The notes: a model not told the origin generated them from the sequence alone. Counted from the first letter of the stretch, positions 22,121 through 33,955 are shown. The stretch is DNA of 64,000 nt from an uncultured Gammaproteobacteria bacterium (GCA_947259915.1 CAMYOC010000051.1:62001-126000); one strand, 5' to 3'. Translations and numbers: made by a program.

Positions 22121-24066
22121 TGCGCGGTTTGCTGGCCACGTTGGCGCTGTCGCTCGGCCTGCCGATGGCGCAGGCTGCGTGCCAGTTCGACAACTTCGGC
22201 ACGATTTCCAATCCCACGGATCCGTCCTGCCGCGACGCGCAATTCCGTTATACGCGTAGTGACAACACCGGCAACAATGTGGCACTGGGCTACGACGTGC
22301 CGTTGCCGGTGGACTCACTGACGCCGGTGGACGGATTCCGCAGTTACCAGAGCCTGTTCGAACGCCATCAGGCTCTCGACGCCGACAACTCCACCGTCGC
22401 CGGCCAGGTCGTGGGTCAGACCCTGGCCGGCCGCGATGTCTGGGTCTATGTCATCGGCGATGCTGACCGGACCACGGCTGACGGAGGCAGCGAGGCAGCG
22501 GCACTGATCAACGGCACCATCCACGCCCGCGAGTGGCAATCGCCGGAGGCGGTCACCGAGATCTATGAGCAACTGGTCGAAATCCAGGCTGATGGCGGCT
22601 TCGGCCAGTATCTGAGTGAAAACCTGTCGGTCCTCATCGTGCCGGTACTCAACGTGGACGGATTCACCCAGACACAGCGCTACCCGGATCGCTTTACCGG
22701 CGCGGAAAGACAACCACGCGACGGCCGCATGCGGCGCAAGAACATGCAGAGTCCAGGCGGTGTGCCGGTAGACGAGGATATCGACGCCACCACTGATAAT
22801 TTCTTCGGCGTCGATCTGAACCGGAACAGCCCGCGCGGCTGGGGCCTGAACGGCGGTTCCAGCAACAATCCCGTCAGCCTGGTCTACCGCGGCCCGGCCG
22901 CACAGAGCGAGCCGGAGATCCAGGCCCTGGTAGCCGCCTCGGACCTGGCGCCAGTGACGCGGCTGCGCTTCTTTTCCGACGTCCACTCCTTCTCGCAGAT
23001 CTTTTTTACGCCGCTGACCGGCAACGGCCGCCGTGACCAGATCACCGCCAACCTGGTGGGGCGCATGCGTGCGGTGCTCGGCAACAAATACCGCTATGGC
23101 GCCGAATCCGGTTCCGGCATCGGGCTGACCTCGGACTATTTCGCCCGCACGTTTCAGATCCCGGCCTGGACGCTGGAGATCGAGCCGTTGAGCGGTGGCG
23201 TCGATTACGGTGGCACCAATCACGGTCACAGCGGTTTCGTTTTGCCAGACGATCAGGTTGCGCGGATGCGCGACGAAGTGGCGTCGATGGTGCTGGCCGG
23301 ACTCTATCGCCAGACCGACGCACCACGCGTACAGGCGGTCGAAATCCGCGACCAGGCCAGCGGCGAACTGCGCTACGCGGCCAGCTGGGTGGCAGACGGC
23401 GACGGTCGTCGCCTGGACGTGAGCACGGACCAGGCGCTGGTGACCGGACGCGCCTACCGGCTGTGGCTGGCCTTTAACCGGCCAATGCGCTGGCGCGACC
23501 CGGCCGGCGCAGTCAGCAATTATCCTGGCCAGTCGACGGCGGCGTTTCCGAACCTCAGGCTGCAATTCCCGACGCTCACTGGTGCCGGCTCGGATATCCC
23601 TATCAGCGGCAGCGGGAGCAACTGGCTCGACACCCCTGGCGGCGCTGGGAGCGGTTTTTTGCGTTACCGGGACGATGCGCTGTCGGTGGCTTTCACGGTA
23701 CCCCAGGACTTGCCCGCCGCCGCCGCAGTGCCAGGTGTCCTCGTCATTGAGACCCTGGACATCGTGATGGCCGCGCTCGACGGTGATCCGACCAGCCGTG
23801 TGGACTGGGCGGGCGGCCGCTGGATCGGCTACGAGGATGAGGACGGCAATGCCAATGATGTCGGCGGTCGCGACTGCAAGATCGTGGTCTACGTTGCCAG
23901 TGACGAGAACGCGACACCGCCAGCCAGCCGCGATGTTGGCTGTAGCTCGGCCCAGGCGCCGGCACCCCCGCCTGCAAACGGTGGCGGCGGTGGTGGCGGT
24001 GGGCTGGTGTTGTGGTTGTTGCCGTTTCTGTTGATTGGCGCCTGGCGACAACGCCGCCGCCGGTAG
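22117..24066 (+). CDS. Secreted M14-family zinc carboxypeptidase with GlyGly-CTERM-like tail
   Basis: Signal peptide; HAREWQSPE (HxxE zinc ligands), DLNRNSPRGWG, SDVHSFSQ (third ligand), WTLEIEP (catalytic Glu); C-terminus PPANGGGGGGGGLVLWLLPFLLIGAWRQRRRR. Confidence 0.88.
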   Translation: MMRGLLATLALSLGLPMAQAACQFDNFGTISNPTDPSCRDAQFRYTRSDNTGNNVALGYDVPLPVDSLTPVDGFRSYQSLFERHQALDADNSTVAGQVVGQTLAGRDVWVYVIGDADRTTADGGSEAAALINGTIHAREWQSPEAVTEIYEQLVEIQADGGFGQYLSENLSVLIVPVLNVDGFTQTQRYPDRFTGAERQPRDGRMRRKNMQSPGGVPVDEDIDATTDNFFGVDLNRNSPRGWGLNGGSSNNPVSLVYRGPAAQSEPEIQALVAASDLAPVTRLRFFSDVHSFSQIFFTPLTGNGRRDQITANLVGRMRAVLGNKYRYGAESGSGIGLTSDYFARTFQIPAWTLEIEPLSGGVDYGGTNHGHSGFVLPDDQVARMRDEVASMVLAGLYRQTDAPRVQAVEIRDQASGELRYAASWVADGDGRRLDVSTDQALVTGRAYRLWLAFNRPMRWRDPAGAVSNYPGQSTAAFPNLRLQFPTLTGAGSDIPISGSGSNWLDTPGGAGSGFLRYRDDALSVAFTVPQDLPAAAAVPGVLVIETLDIVMAALDGDPTSRVDWAGGRWIGYEDEDGNANDVGGRDCKIVVYVASDENATPPASRDVGCSSAQAPAPPPANGGGGGGGGLVLWLLPFLLIGAWRQRRRR

Positions 24067-24098
24067 CCGCGCCCCGAGGCGGCGGCTAAGCTGAGCCG

Positions 24099-24566
24099 GT
24101 GCTCGAACAGGAATCGACAGCTGACACCCTTGCGTTGCCCAGCGCGGGCTTTTTGCGCCGTCTCGGCGCGATGGCCTACGATCTGCTGGTGGTCACCGCG
24201 CTGTTGATGCTCACCGGCTTCGCCGCGCTCACGGTCACCGGAGGCGTCGCCATCGACGCCGGGACGTGGTGGTTCCGCGCCTTGCTGATACTCGTCACCA
24301 GCGGTTTCTTCTGCGGCTTCTGGGTGCGCGGCGGCCAGACCATCGGCATGCGCGCCTGGCGTCTGCAGCTGATCGGCGATGCGGGTCGTGGCGAGGCCGT
24401 AAGTCCGGCTCGAGCCGTCGGGCGTCTGGCCGCGGCCTGCCTCTCGGCGCTGCCCGCGGGTCTCGGCTATCTGTGGATCTTGTTCGACCGTCGCGGCCTG
24501 GCCTGGCACGACCGTCTCAGCGGAACCCGGGTCGTGCTGCTTCCGCCCAAACCGCGCCAGCGTTAG
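24099..24566 (+). CDS. RDD family membrane protein
   Basis: GTG start; FLRRLGAMAYDLLVVTALLMLTG, GGQTIGMRAWRLQLI, AWHDRLSGTRVVLL. Confidence 0.85.
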   Translation: MLEQESTADTLALPSAGFLRRLGAMAYDLLVVTALLMLTGFAALTVTGGVAIDAGTWWFRALLILVTSGFFCGFWVRGGQTIGMRAWRLQLIGDAGRGEAVSPARAVGRLAAACLSALPAGLGYLWILFDRRGLAWHDRLSGTRVVLLPPKPRQR

Positions 24567-25630
24567 CGGATCCGCGCGAGCCCGGCAGCGGCCGCGGCGC
24601 TCAGCAACAGCAGCGGCAGCCAGGCCGCCAGCAGCGGCGACATATCGTAAACCGCAGCACTGTTGGTGAGCGCGCCGGTGGCGAGAAAATAGGTCACGCC
24701 GATCAGTACGCCGATCACCATGCGCACACCGTTACCGCCACTGCGCAGCGGACCGAATACGAACGGCAGCGCCAACAACACCATCAGGATGACCGCACAG
24801 GCGTTGGCCCAGCGCGACCACAGCGCAAGTTCGTAGCGTTCCGCCGCCAGATCGTTGGCGCGCAGGTAATCGATGTACTCGCTCAGGCTCGGCGTCGACA
24901 GGCGGCTGGGTTCGACGATGGATACCTCCAGCACCTCGGGAGCCAACTGCGTCTCCATCATCCGCGGCGCGGCGAGATCGATGACGGCGACCTCGCCGTC
25001 CACGCGGGTCGAGACGAAGTCCTCCAGCCGCCAGGTGTCGCCATCCAGCTTGCGCCCGCTGCGCGCGTGGCCGATGGATCGCAGCTGTCCCGTTTCATCG
25101 AACTCGAAGCTGAACACGCCGGCGAGGCTGCTCGGGTCCTGCACCTGGAGAATATTGAGGATGCGGGGACCATCGCGCAGCCAGGTGCCGGCCAGGCGGC
25201 TGGTACCGGGTGTGCCCTGTTTCAGTTCCGCTTTGTACTCCTGCTTGAAGCGCTCAGCGGGCGGACCCACGATCTCGCCTAGCACCCCGGCCGCCAGCGC
25301 GAGCACGCAACCGGTCACAAACATCGCCAGCGCCAGACGCACGGTGCTGACACCCGCTGCCCTGATCACTACCAGCTCGCTGCGATTCGCGAGCGTGCCC
25401 AGACCCAGCATCGAGCCGAGCAGCACTGCCATGGGGAAGACATCGAACGCATTGGTGGGGAAGGTGAGGACCACCACAAGGATCGCGTCGGTAACACCAA
25501 AGCGGCCCACGCCGACATCATCGAGCTGGGCGGCGAGATTGACGAAACCGATCAATGCCAACAGCACCAGCATCACGATCAGCGTGGCGCGGGCGATAGC
25601 TCCGAACAGATAGCGATCCAGCAGCATCAT
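24563..25630 (-). CDS. lptG: LPS export ABC transporter permease LptG
   Basis: MMLLDRYLFGAIARATLIVMLVLLALIGFVNLAAQLDDVG; downstream of lptF. Confidence 0.93.
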   Translation of the reverse strand: MMLLDRYLFGAIARATLIVMLVLLALIGFVNLAAQLDDVGVGRFGVTDAILVVVLTFPTNAFDVFPMAVLLGSMLGLGTLANRSELVVIRAAGVSTVRLALAMFVTGCVLALAAGVLGEIVGPPAERFKQEYKAELKQGTPGTSRLAGTWLRDGPRILNILQVQDPSSLAGVFSFEFDETGQLRSIGHARSGRKLDGDTWRLEDFVSTRVDGEVAVIDLAAPRMMETQLAPEVLEVSIVEPSRLSTPSLSEYIDYLRANDLAAERYELALWSRWANACAVILMVLLALPFVFGPLRSGGNGVRMVIGVLIGVTYFLATGALTNSAAVYDMSPLLAAWLPLLLLSAAAAAGLARIR

Positions 25631-26712
25631 GCTCTCGCCCGCCGCCTCGGCCACGCCCGGAGCTGAACCGCGAGCATGCCCAGCGCCAGCGCTAGCGGCA
25701 GCAGATGCACCCACCATATCCCCAACCATCCGGGTACCGCGCCGCGCTCCAGCAGACTGCGGCCCACACCGAGCAGATTGCTGTAGAGCAGATAGACCAG
25801 TATCGCCAGCCCGAGCCGCGCGAAACGACTGTCGCGATGACTGCTCCGGGCGAGCGGCACCGCCACCACCAGCAACACCAGCAGCGACACCGGCGCCGCG
25901 ATGCGCCAGTGCAGCTCGGCACGATCGCGTGGGCTATCGGTCCTCATCAACTCCCGGGTCGGTCGCATCTCGCGGTTCTCCGGATTGACCACCAGCGGCG
26001 GCAGCAGGATCGGGATACCGTGTTCCTCGAAATCGATCAGGATGAAATCCAGCGTACCCGGCACACCGACAAAGCGGCGTCCCTGATAAAGGACGATCTC
26101 GCGGCGACTGCCGTCCGCCGACACCTGCTGGCGGCCGCTCTCGGCCGCCGCGACCTCTACCCGCTCACCGCTACGCAGCTGGATAAACACGTCGCGGAGC
26201 AAACCGTCCGGATCCGCAGCACGCGCGTAAAAAACCAGATTGCCGTCCGCGGTGCTGCGAAAGCGGCCGGGCTCCACTGGCGCCACCTGCATCTGGCGTT
26301 GCGCCTCCAGCTTGAGCAGATGGATGCGGGAGTTGACCCATGGACCGATCTGGAAAGCCAGCAACGCGGCGAGCGCCGCAACGATCAACCCCACCCATCC
26401 CAGCGGCCGGTACAGGCGCAGCGGACCTATGCCACAGGCGCCGAGGGCGTCCATCTCACTGTGCTGATACATACGGCCAAGGGCGAGGATGACTGAAAAG
26501 AACAGCGCCAGCGGCAGCAGCACCGTGAGATAGTTCAGCGAGGTCAGACCCAAAAGCTGGAACACATGCTCCTTGGGCAGGCGGTCGGCCGCGGCGCGCG
26601 CGAGCACCCGCGTAAACTGGTTGCCGACCAGGATCAGCAGCAACACCAAAGTGACGCCGCCGGCCGTGCGCAGGACCTCTCGGATGACATAACGGTCGAT
26701 GATGCCGGCCAC
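25627..26712 (-). CDS. lptF: LPS export ABC transporter permease LptF
   Basis: IIDRYVIREVLRTAGGVTLVLLLILVGNQFTRVLARAA. GTG at 26712 has a GGGGA ribosome-binding site; ATG at 26739 has none, so the start is uncertain. Confidence 0.9.
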   Translation of the reverse strand: MAGIIDRYVIREVLRTAGGVTLVLLLILVGNQFTRVLARAAADRLPKEHVFQLLGLTSLNYLTVLLPLALFFSVILALGRMYQHSEMDALGACGIGPLRLYRPLGWVGLIVAALAALLAFQIGPWVNSRIHLLKLEAQRQMQVAPVEPGRFRSTADGNLVFYARAADPDGLLRDVFIQLRSGERVEVAAAESGRQQVSADGSRREIVLYQGRRFVGVPGTLDFILIDFEEHGIPILLPPLVVNPENREMRPTRELMRTDSPRDRAELHWRIAAPVSLLVLLVVAVPLARSSHRDSRFARLGLAILVYLLYSNLLGVGRSLLERGAVPGWLGIWWVHLLPLALALGMLAVQLRAWPRRRARA

Positions 26713-26913
26713 TGTTCCCCGCTGACTGGCCTTCGCCATATATGGGATTTTCGGATAGACTAGCGCCTTTTACGGCGCACGATTGGACGGTAAATGCCCG
26801 GACGTTCCGGTCCCGGTGCCGGTCTCTTTGGCGCTAAGTTAATCCAGATTCGGCACGGCCTCAAACCGCGGCCATATCGTCCGCACAGGGATGCGGGACT
26901 CAAGGAGCAATAG

Positions 26914-28404
26914 ATGGATTTTTTTGTGCGCAGTGGCCAACCGGGGAGTTTCAAGACGGGCTGCCTGATCCTCGGCGTCTTCGCGGACGGCAAACTGGAT
27001 GAGCGCGGCCAACAGATCGACAAGGCCAGCAAGGGCTTGCTGCGCGAACTCGGACGCCGGGGCGACCTGCCCAAAGAGCCGGGAGGCACCTTGATGGTCA
27101 CCGATCCCCGGGGTCTTGCGGCCCATCGCTTGCTCCTCGTCGGCTGCGGCAAGCCGGCTGCTTTCTCGATCAAGAGTCTGCGCAGCGCGACCACAGCCGC
27201 GGCTGTGGAACTCGCCGCGGTCGGCGCCGCCGACGCGATATCCCTGCTGAGCTGCAAGGACGTTGACGCCTATACCATCGCCCGCCATGGAGGCGAAGCG
27301 CTGGCCGGCGCGTTCTACCGCTTTGATCTCCTGAAAACAGGCACCAAGCGGCCTGCGCCCAAGTTAAAGCGTTTCGGCATGATGGTGGATAGCACCACCG
27401 ACAGACGGCATGCCAAGCGCGGTCTCGAGCACGCCAGCGCCATCGCAGCAGGCAGCGCGGCCGCGCGCGAACTGGCGAACCTGCCGGCGAATCACTGCAC
27501 TCCGACCCACCTGGCGAACTTCGCCCGCAAGCTCGCTGCCGGCGACAAGGCAATGAAGGTAAAGATCCTCGGCGAAGCAGAGATGCGCAAGCTGAAAATG
27601 GGATCCCTGCTGTCGGTTACCGCCGGCGCCGTCGAACCGGCCAAGCTGATCGTGCTGGAGTACAAAGGCAAAGGCGCCAAATCCAGCGCGCCCGTGGCGC
27701 TGGTTGGCAAGGGCGTGACCTTTGACACCGGTGGCATCTGCCTCAAACCACCGCCCGGGATGGACGAGATGAAGTTCGATATGGGCGGGGCGGCCGGTGT
27801 GCTTGGGACCATGACCGCGATTGCTCAATTGCGCCCGCCGATCAACGTGGTTGCGATTATTCCGGCCTGCGAAAACATGCCCTCCGGCACCGCCACCCGC
27901 CCCGGCGACGTGGTGCGCAGCATGTCCGGCAAGACCATCGAGATCCTCAACACGGACGCCGAGGGCCGGCTGATCCTGTGCGACGCGCTCACCTACGCGC
28001 GTCGCTACAAGCCGGCGGCCGTGGTCGATGTGGCCACGCTGACCGGCGCCTGCGTGATCGCGCTGGGTCACCACCTCACCGGTCTGATGTCGAAAGACGA
28101 CAAGCTCGCGGCGGAGCTGCTGGCAGCGGGTGAACAAGCGCAGGACCGCGCCTGGCGGATGCCGGTCGAAGAGGACTACAACAAGGAACTGCGGAGTAAC
28201 TTCGCCGATTTTGCCAATGTCGCCGGTCGCGAGGGCGGCGCGGTGACGGCCGCCTGCTTCCTGTCGCGCTTTACCGAAGGTCTGAGCTGGGCCCATCTCG
28301 ATATCGCCGGAACCGCCTGGCGATCCGGCCGCGCCAAAGGCGCCACCGGCCGGCCGGTGGGGCTGCTGGTACAGTTCCTGCTCAGCCGCGCCGGGACCGG
28401 ATGA
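26914..28404 (+). CDS. pepA: Leucyl aminopeptidase
   Basis: VGKGVTFDTGGICLKPPPGMDEMKFDMGGAAGVLG; NTDAEGRLILCDAL; RBS AGGAG. Confidence 0.97.
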   Translation: MDFFVRSGQPGSFKTGCLILGVFADGKLDERGQQIDKASKGLLRELGRRGDLPKEPGGTLMVTDPRGLAAHRLLLVGCGKPAAFSIKSLRSATTAAAVELAAVGAADAISLLSCKDVDAYTIARHGGEALAGAFYRFDLLKTGTKRPAPKLKRFGMMVDSTTDRRHAKRGLEHASAIAAGSAAARELANLPANHCTPTHLANFARKLAAGDKAMKVKILGEAEMRKLKMGSLLSVTAGAVEPAKLIVLEYKGKGAKSSAPVALVGKGVTFDTGGICLKPPPGMDEMKFDMGGAAGVLGTMTAIAQLRPPINVVAIIPACENMPSGTATRPGDVVRSMSGKTIEILNTDAEGRLILCDALTYARRYKPAAVVDVATLTGACVIALGHHLTGLMSKDDKLAAELLAAGEQAQDRAWRMPVEEDYNKELRSNFADFANVAGREGGAVTAACFLSRFTEGLSWAHLDIAGTAWRSGRAKGATGRPVGLLVQFLLSRAGTG

Positions 28405-28838
28405 CCCGGGTCGATTTCTACGTACTGAGTCAGGGTTCCGACCAGCAGCGCTCGGTCTTTGCCTGCCGGCTGGCAGAAAAGGCCCTGCGCCTCGGCCATG
28501 CGATCTACGTCCATACCCGGTCTGCAGCGGCGACGGCCCGGCTCGACGAAATGATGTGGACCTACCGGGACGGCAGCTTCCTGCCACATATGCCGAACGC
28601 GGACGCTGCCAGCACCGATCCCGCTGGCCGCACCCCGGTGCTGCTGGGCCACGATGAGGCGCCGGCAGACCATACGGATCTGCTGATCAATCTCGGTGCG
28701 GAGGTGCCATTGTTCTTCAGCCGTTTCGAGCGGGTGGCGGAGATCGTTTCGGGAGAAAATGAGGACCGTGCCCTGGCTCGGGACCGCTTCCGGTTCTATC
28801 GTGATCGCGGCTATAGCCTCAATACGCATCGGCTTTGA
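28401..28838 (+). CDS. holC: DNA polymerase III chi subunit
   Basis: RVDFYVL...RSVFACRLAEKALRLGHAIYVHT; between pepA and valS. Confidence 0.93.
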   Translation: MTRVDFYVLSQGSDQQRSVFACRLAEKALRLGHAIYVHTRSAAATARLDEMMWTYRDGSFLPHMPNADAASTDPAGRTPVLLGHDEAPADHTDLLINLGAEVPLFFSRFERVAEIVSGENEDRALARDRFRFYRDRGYSLNTHRL

Positions 28839-28847
28839 GCAACGCAG

Positions 28848-29213
28848 ATGAGCGATAAAGACGACCAGGACCCGGCCCCCGTCCCGGTGCTGACCGCGGC
28901 GGCTGACGTCAGCGGCGTGGTGCCGGTGCTCACCAGCGCCATGGCTGCCGGACCGGGCGCGGCCGAAACGCCAACGCTGACCGAGGCTCACGCTCCGCAA
29001 ACGGCCGCGCCGACGGGCCTCAGCGACGAGGCGCTTCTGGTTCTGCGCTCCCGGCTGGCGGTGATGACGCGCGATCTGACCGAGCGCCTGCTCGAAGAAT
29101 CTCTCAGCGAACTGGAAACCGCCCTGTTCGAAAAGGTGTCCTCACGGCTGCGCGAGCAGCTGCCCGATATGCTCGAGCAGGCACTACGTGATCATTTCGA
29201 TCCTCAGGATTGA
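28848..29213 (+). CDS. Hypothetical protein with C-terminal amphipathic helices
   Basis: 121 aa between holC and valS; Ala/Pro-rich N-terminus, helical C-terminus [23 protein letters not shown]. Confidence 0.6.
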   Translation: MSDKDDQDPAPVPVLTAAADVSGVVPVLTSAMAAGPGAAETPTLTEAHAPQTAAPTGLSDEALLVLRSRLAVMTRDLTERLLEESLSELETALFEKVSSRLREQLPDMLEQALRDHFDPQD

Positions 29214-29278
29214 TCCCGCCAGCGGCACTCCCGCTCCGTTATAATCCCCGCCGGCGCCACGTTGGCGGAAGGATCCCG

Positions 29279-31962
29279 ATGGACAAGACCTACAGCCCGG
29301 AAAAGATAGAGGAACGGCTCTACGCATTCTGGGAACAACACGGTTGTTTTGCCGCCGGCGGCGATGGGCCGGCGTATTGCATCATGATCCCGCCCCCCAA
29401 CGTGACCGGCACCCTGCATATGGGTCACGCGTTCCAGGACACGATCATGGACGCCCTCACCCGTCTCCACCGGATGCGGGGCTTCAACACGCTCTGGCAA
29501 CCCGGCACCGACCATGCCGGCATTGCCACCCAGATGGTGGTGGAGCGGCGACTCGAAGCCGCCGACAAGACCCGCACCGGGATCGGCCGCGAGGCCTTTG
29601 TCGAGGAAGTCTGGCGCTGGAAGGAACAATCCGGCGGAAAGATCCAGCAGCAGTTGCGGCGCCTGGGCGCGTCGCTGGACTGGTCACGCGAGCGTTTCAC
29701 CATGGACGAAGGCCTGTCGCAGGCCGTGACCGAAGTGTTTGTGCGCTTGTTCGATGAAGGCCTGATCTACCGCGGCAAGCGCCTGGTCAACTGGGATCCG
29801 GTCCTGCACACCGCGGTCTCGGACCTTGAGGTGCTGTCGGCGGAAGAGAATGGCCATCTGTGGCATTTCCGCTATCCGCTGGCCGATGGCGAGGGATCCC
29901 TGGTGGTCGCCACCACCCGCCCGGAGACCATGCTCGGCGATACCGCCGTGGCGGTGCATCCCGAGGACCCGCGTTATCGCCATCTGCTCGGCAAGCAGCT
30001 TCGGCTGCCGCTGGCCGAGCGTACGAGATCGGCGAACGCCATGGTCTCGACAAGATCAACATCCTCGATATCGATGCGCGGCTGAACGACGCGGTGCCGG
30101 ACGCCTACCGCGGGCTGGACCGCTTCGTCGCACGCGAACGGGTCGTGGCCGATCTGCAGGCTCTGGGTCTGGTAGAGAAGATTGAAGACCACAAGCTGAT
30201 GGTCCCGCGCGGCGATCGCAGCGGCGCGGTCGTGGAGCCCTACCTGACCGACCAGTGGTATGTGAACATCAAACCGCTGGCCGAACCCGCCATCGCAGCG
30301 GTCAATGACGGCCGCGTGCGCTTTGTACCGGAGAACTGGTCCAAGACCTATTTCGAGTGGATGAACAATATCCAGGACTGGTGTATCAGCCGGCAGCTCT
30401 GGTGGGGCCACCGCATACCGGCATGGTACGACGAGGACGGCGAGATCTACGTCGCCCGGGACGAGCAGACCGCGGCCGAGCTGGCTCAGGCACGCCATGG
30501 TCACGCGGTGACGTTGCGCCGGGATGAGGACGTGCTCGATACCTGGTTCTCGTCCGCGCTATGGCCGTTCTCGACGCTGGGCTGGCCGGAGCAGACCGGA
30601 GAACTCGAGCGCTACTACCCGACCAGCGTGCTGGTGACCGGCTTCGACATCATCTTCTTCTGGGTCGCCCGGATGATCATGTTAGGACAAAAATTCATGG
30701 GTGACGTGCCATTCCGGGAGGTCTATATCCATGGCCTCATCCGCGATCAGGACGGACAGAAGATGTCCAAGTCCAAGGGTAACGTCCTCGACCCGCTCGA
30801 TCTGATCGATGGCATCGAGCTCGAGCCGTTGGTAGCCAAGCGCACCAGCGGCCTGATGCAGCCGCATCTGCGCCAACGGATCGAGAAGTCAACGCGGCGG
30901 CATTTCCCCGGCGGCATCCCGGCTTTCGGCACCGACGCCCTGCGCTTTACCTTCGCCGCCCTCGCGACCACCGCGCGGGATATCCGCTTCGACCTCGGTC
31001 GGGTCGAGGGGTATCGTAATTTCTGCAACAAGATCTGGAACGCGGCTCGCTACGTCCTGATGAATACCGAAGGCGAGGATTGCGGGCCCGATGGCGAAAT
31101 GGAATTCAGCCTGGCCGATCGATGGATCCGCTCGAGGCTCGGCCTCACCGCCCGCGAAGTCGACCAGGCCTTTGCCGGCTACCGTCTGGATCTGGCCGCC
31201 CGCGCTCTCTATGACTTCACCTGGAACGAGTTCTGTGACTGGTATCTGGAGCTGTCCAAGCCGATCCTGCAATCCGAGGACAGCAGCGCAGCCGAACGCC
31301 GGGCGACCCGGCGCACGCTGGTCGAGGTGCTGGAAGCCCTGTTGCGTCTGATGCACCCGATCATGCCGTTTATCACTGAGGAGATCTGGCAACGGGTGGC
31401 CCCGCTGGCCGGTGTCTCCGGCGCGAGCATCATGCGCCAGGCTTATCCGGAAGCCGGTACCTGGCCCGAGGATGCAGCGGCCGAGCGGGAACTGGACTGG
31501 ATCAAGGGCTTTGTGCTCGGTATCCGCCAGGTGCGCGGCGAGATGAATATCTCTCCGGGGCGGGCGCTGCCGGTGATGCTACAAGAGGCCAGTGAGCGCG
31601 ACCGGCGGTATGCCGAGCTGCATGGCCGCTTCCTGACCCGCATGGTGCGGCTGCAGGACATCCGACTGCTCGGCGACGACGAGACACCGCCCCCTGCGGC
31701 GGCCGTGCTGCTGGGCGGGATGCGCATCCTGGTCCCGATGGAGGGTCTGATCGACGTGTCCGCCGAGCGGGATCGACTGGACCGGCAGCGGGAGAAGCTG
31801 CTGGCAGACCTCGGCAAGGCCGAGAAAAAACTGGCCAATCAGAATTTTGTCAGCAATGCGCCCGCAGAAGTGGTCGCCAAGGAACGGCAGCGGGTGCTGG
31901 ACTTTACTGACGCCATAGGCAAGATCGATCAACAACTCGAGGTGATGCGCGCCCTGGCCTGA
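29279..31962 (+). pseudogene. valS: Valyl-tRNA synthetase, reading frame interrupted (internal deletion/frameshift at 30021/30022)
   Basis: 29279 frame reads [12 protein letters not shown]...[38 protein letters not shown]; homology resumes in another frame at 30022 with [15 protein letters not shown]...[12 protein letters not shown]... to 31962. About 29 residues including the [10 protein letters not shown]-type motif are absent. Confidence 0.93.
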
Positions 31963-31979
31963 GCGCAAAGAGGAAACGG

Positions 31980-32944
<965 letters not shown>

Positions 32945-32945
<1 letters not shown>

Positions 32946-33955
32946 TGGCGAAGCTGCCGGCGCTGCTGCGATCACCAACACGCCTTGCCCGGCAAGCGCT
33001 ACGTGAATGGGCCTTGCGCCGCCAGGGCAAGGACCCGGACCCGGTCACTCTGCACCGGCGACGCATCTACATCATCCCTTCCGGACTCGGCATCGGCTTC
33101 GGCCTGGTCCTGTTTGCGATGCTGCTGGCGTCGATGAACTACAACAGCAGCATGGGATTCGCCCTCACCTTTCTGCTCGCCGGACTGGGGATGGTCGCCA
33201 TGCACTGGTGTCATCAAAATCTCGCCGGGCTGGTGATCCGCAGCATCCGTCTGCGCCCTGCTTTTGCCGGGGAAGATGCCCGGCTGGAGCTGTGTCTGGA
33301 GAATCTTTCCAGGAGCCCGCGCTATGAGCTGTTGGTCACCAGCCACGGTCATCCGGCGCCGCCGGTGGACTTGGAGCCGGGGGAGTCGAGCACGATCAGT
33401 GTGCCGGTCGAGACCCGCAAGCGGGGCGTACTGCGCCTCAGCCGAATCAACCTGGCGACCGGGTTCCCGTTTGGGCTGTTCCGCTGCTGGACCTGGCTGC
33501 ATCCGGATACCTTCGGCGTCGTCTATCCGCATCCCGGTGGCCCGGCCGATCCGCCACCGCCACACCACACGGACACCGGCGGCGCCCAGGATCAGCAGCG
33601 GGGCGAAGAGGATTTTGCCGGACTGCGCAATTTCCGGCCCGGTGACTCACCGAGGCACGTGGCGTGGAAGGCCGCGGCCAAGGGCGGGGATCTGCTGGTC
33701 AAGCAATTCGCCGGTACCGACGTGAGCACCCACTGGCTGGATTGGGCGATGCTGGACGGTCTGGATGTGGAACAGCGGCTGTCACGGCTGACCCGCTGGA
33801 TCGTCGATGCACATGGGCACGGCCAGGCTTATGGTCTGCGGGTGCCGGGGACGGAGATCCCGCCGGCCATCAGCGCCAGTCATCGGCATCACTGTCTCAG
33901 CACCCTCGCCTTCTATGAATCGAATGTGGACCAGGTCGAGCCGGCCAGTGATTAA
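32945..33955 (+). CDS. DUF58 domain-containing protein
   Basis: Two N-terminal TM helices; FAGLRNFRPGDSPRHVAWKAAAKGGDLLVKQF. Confidence 0.92.

Noticed and set aside
22315-24051. 578-aa minus-strand ORF opposite the M14 carboxypeptidase
   Set aside because: The sense strand carries complete M14 motifs; the antisense frame has no recognisable domain and compositional bias.
29860-30021. The 5' part of track ORF 29860..31962 as genuine protein
   Set aside because: Its first ~54 residues are out of frame with ValRS homology; real homology in this frame begins at 30022.
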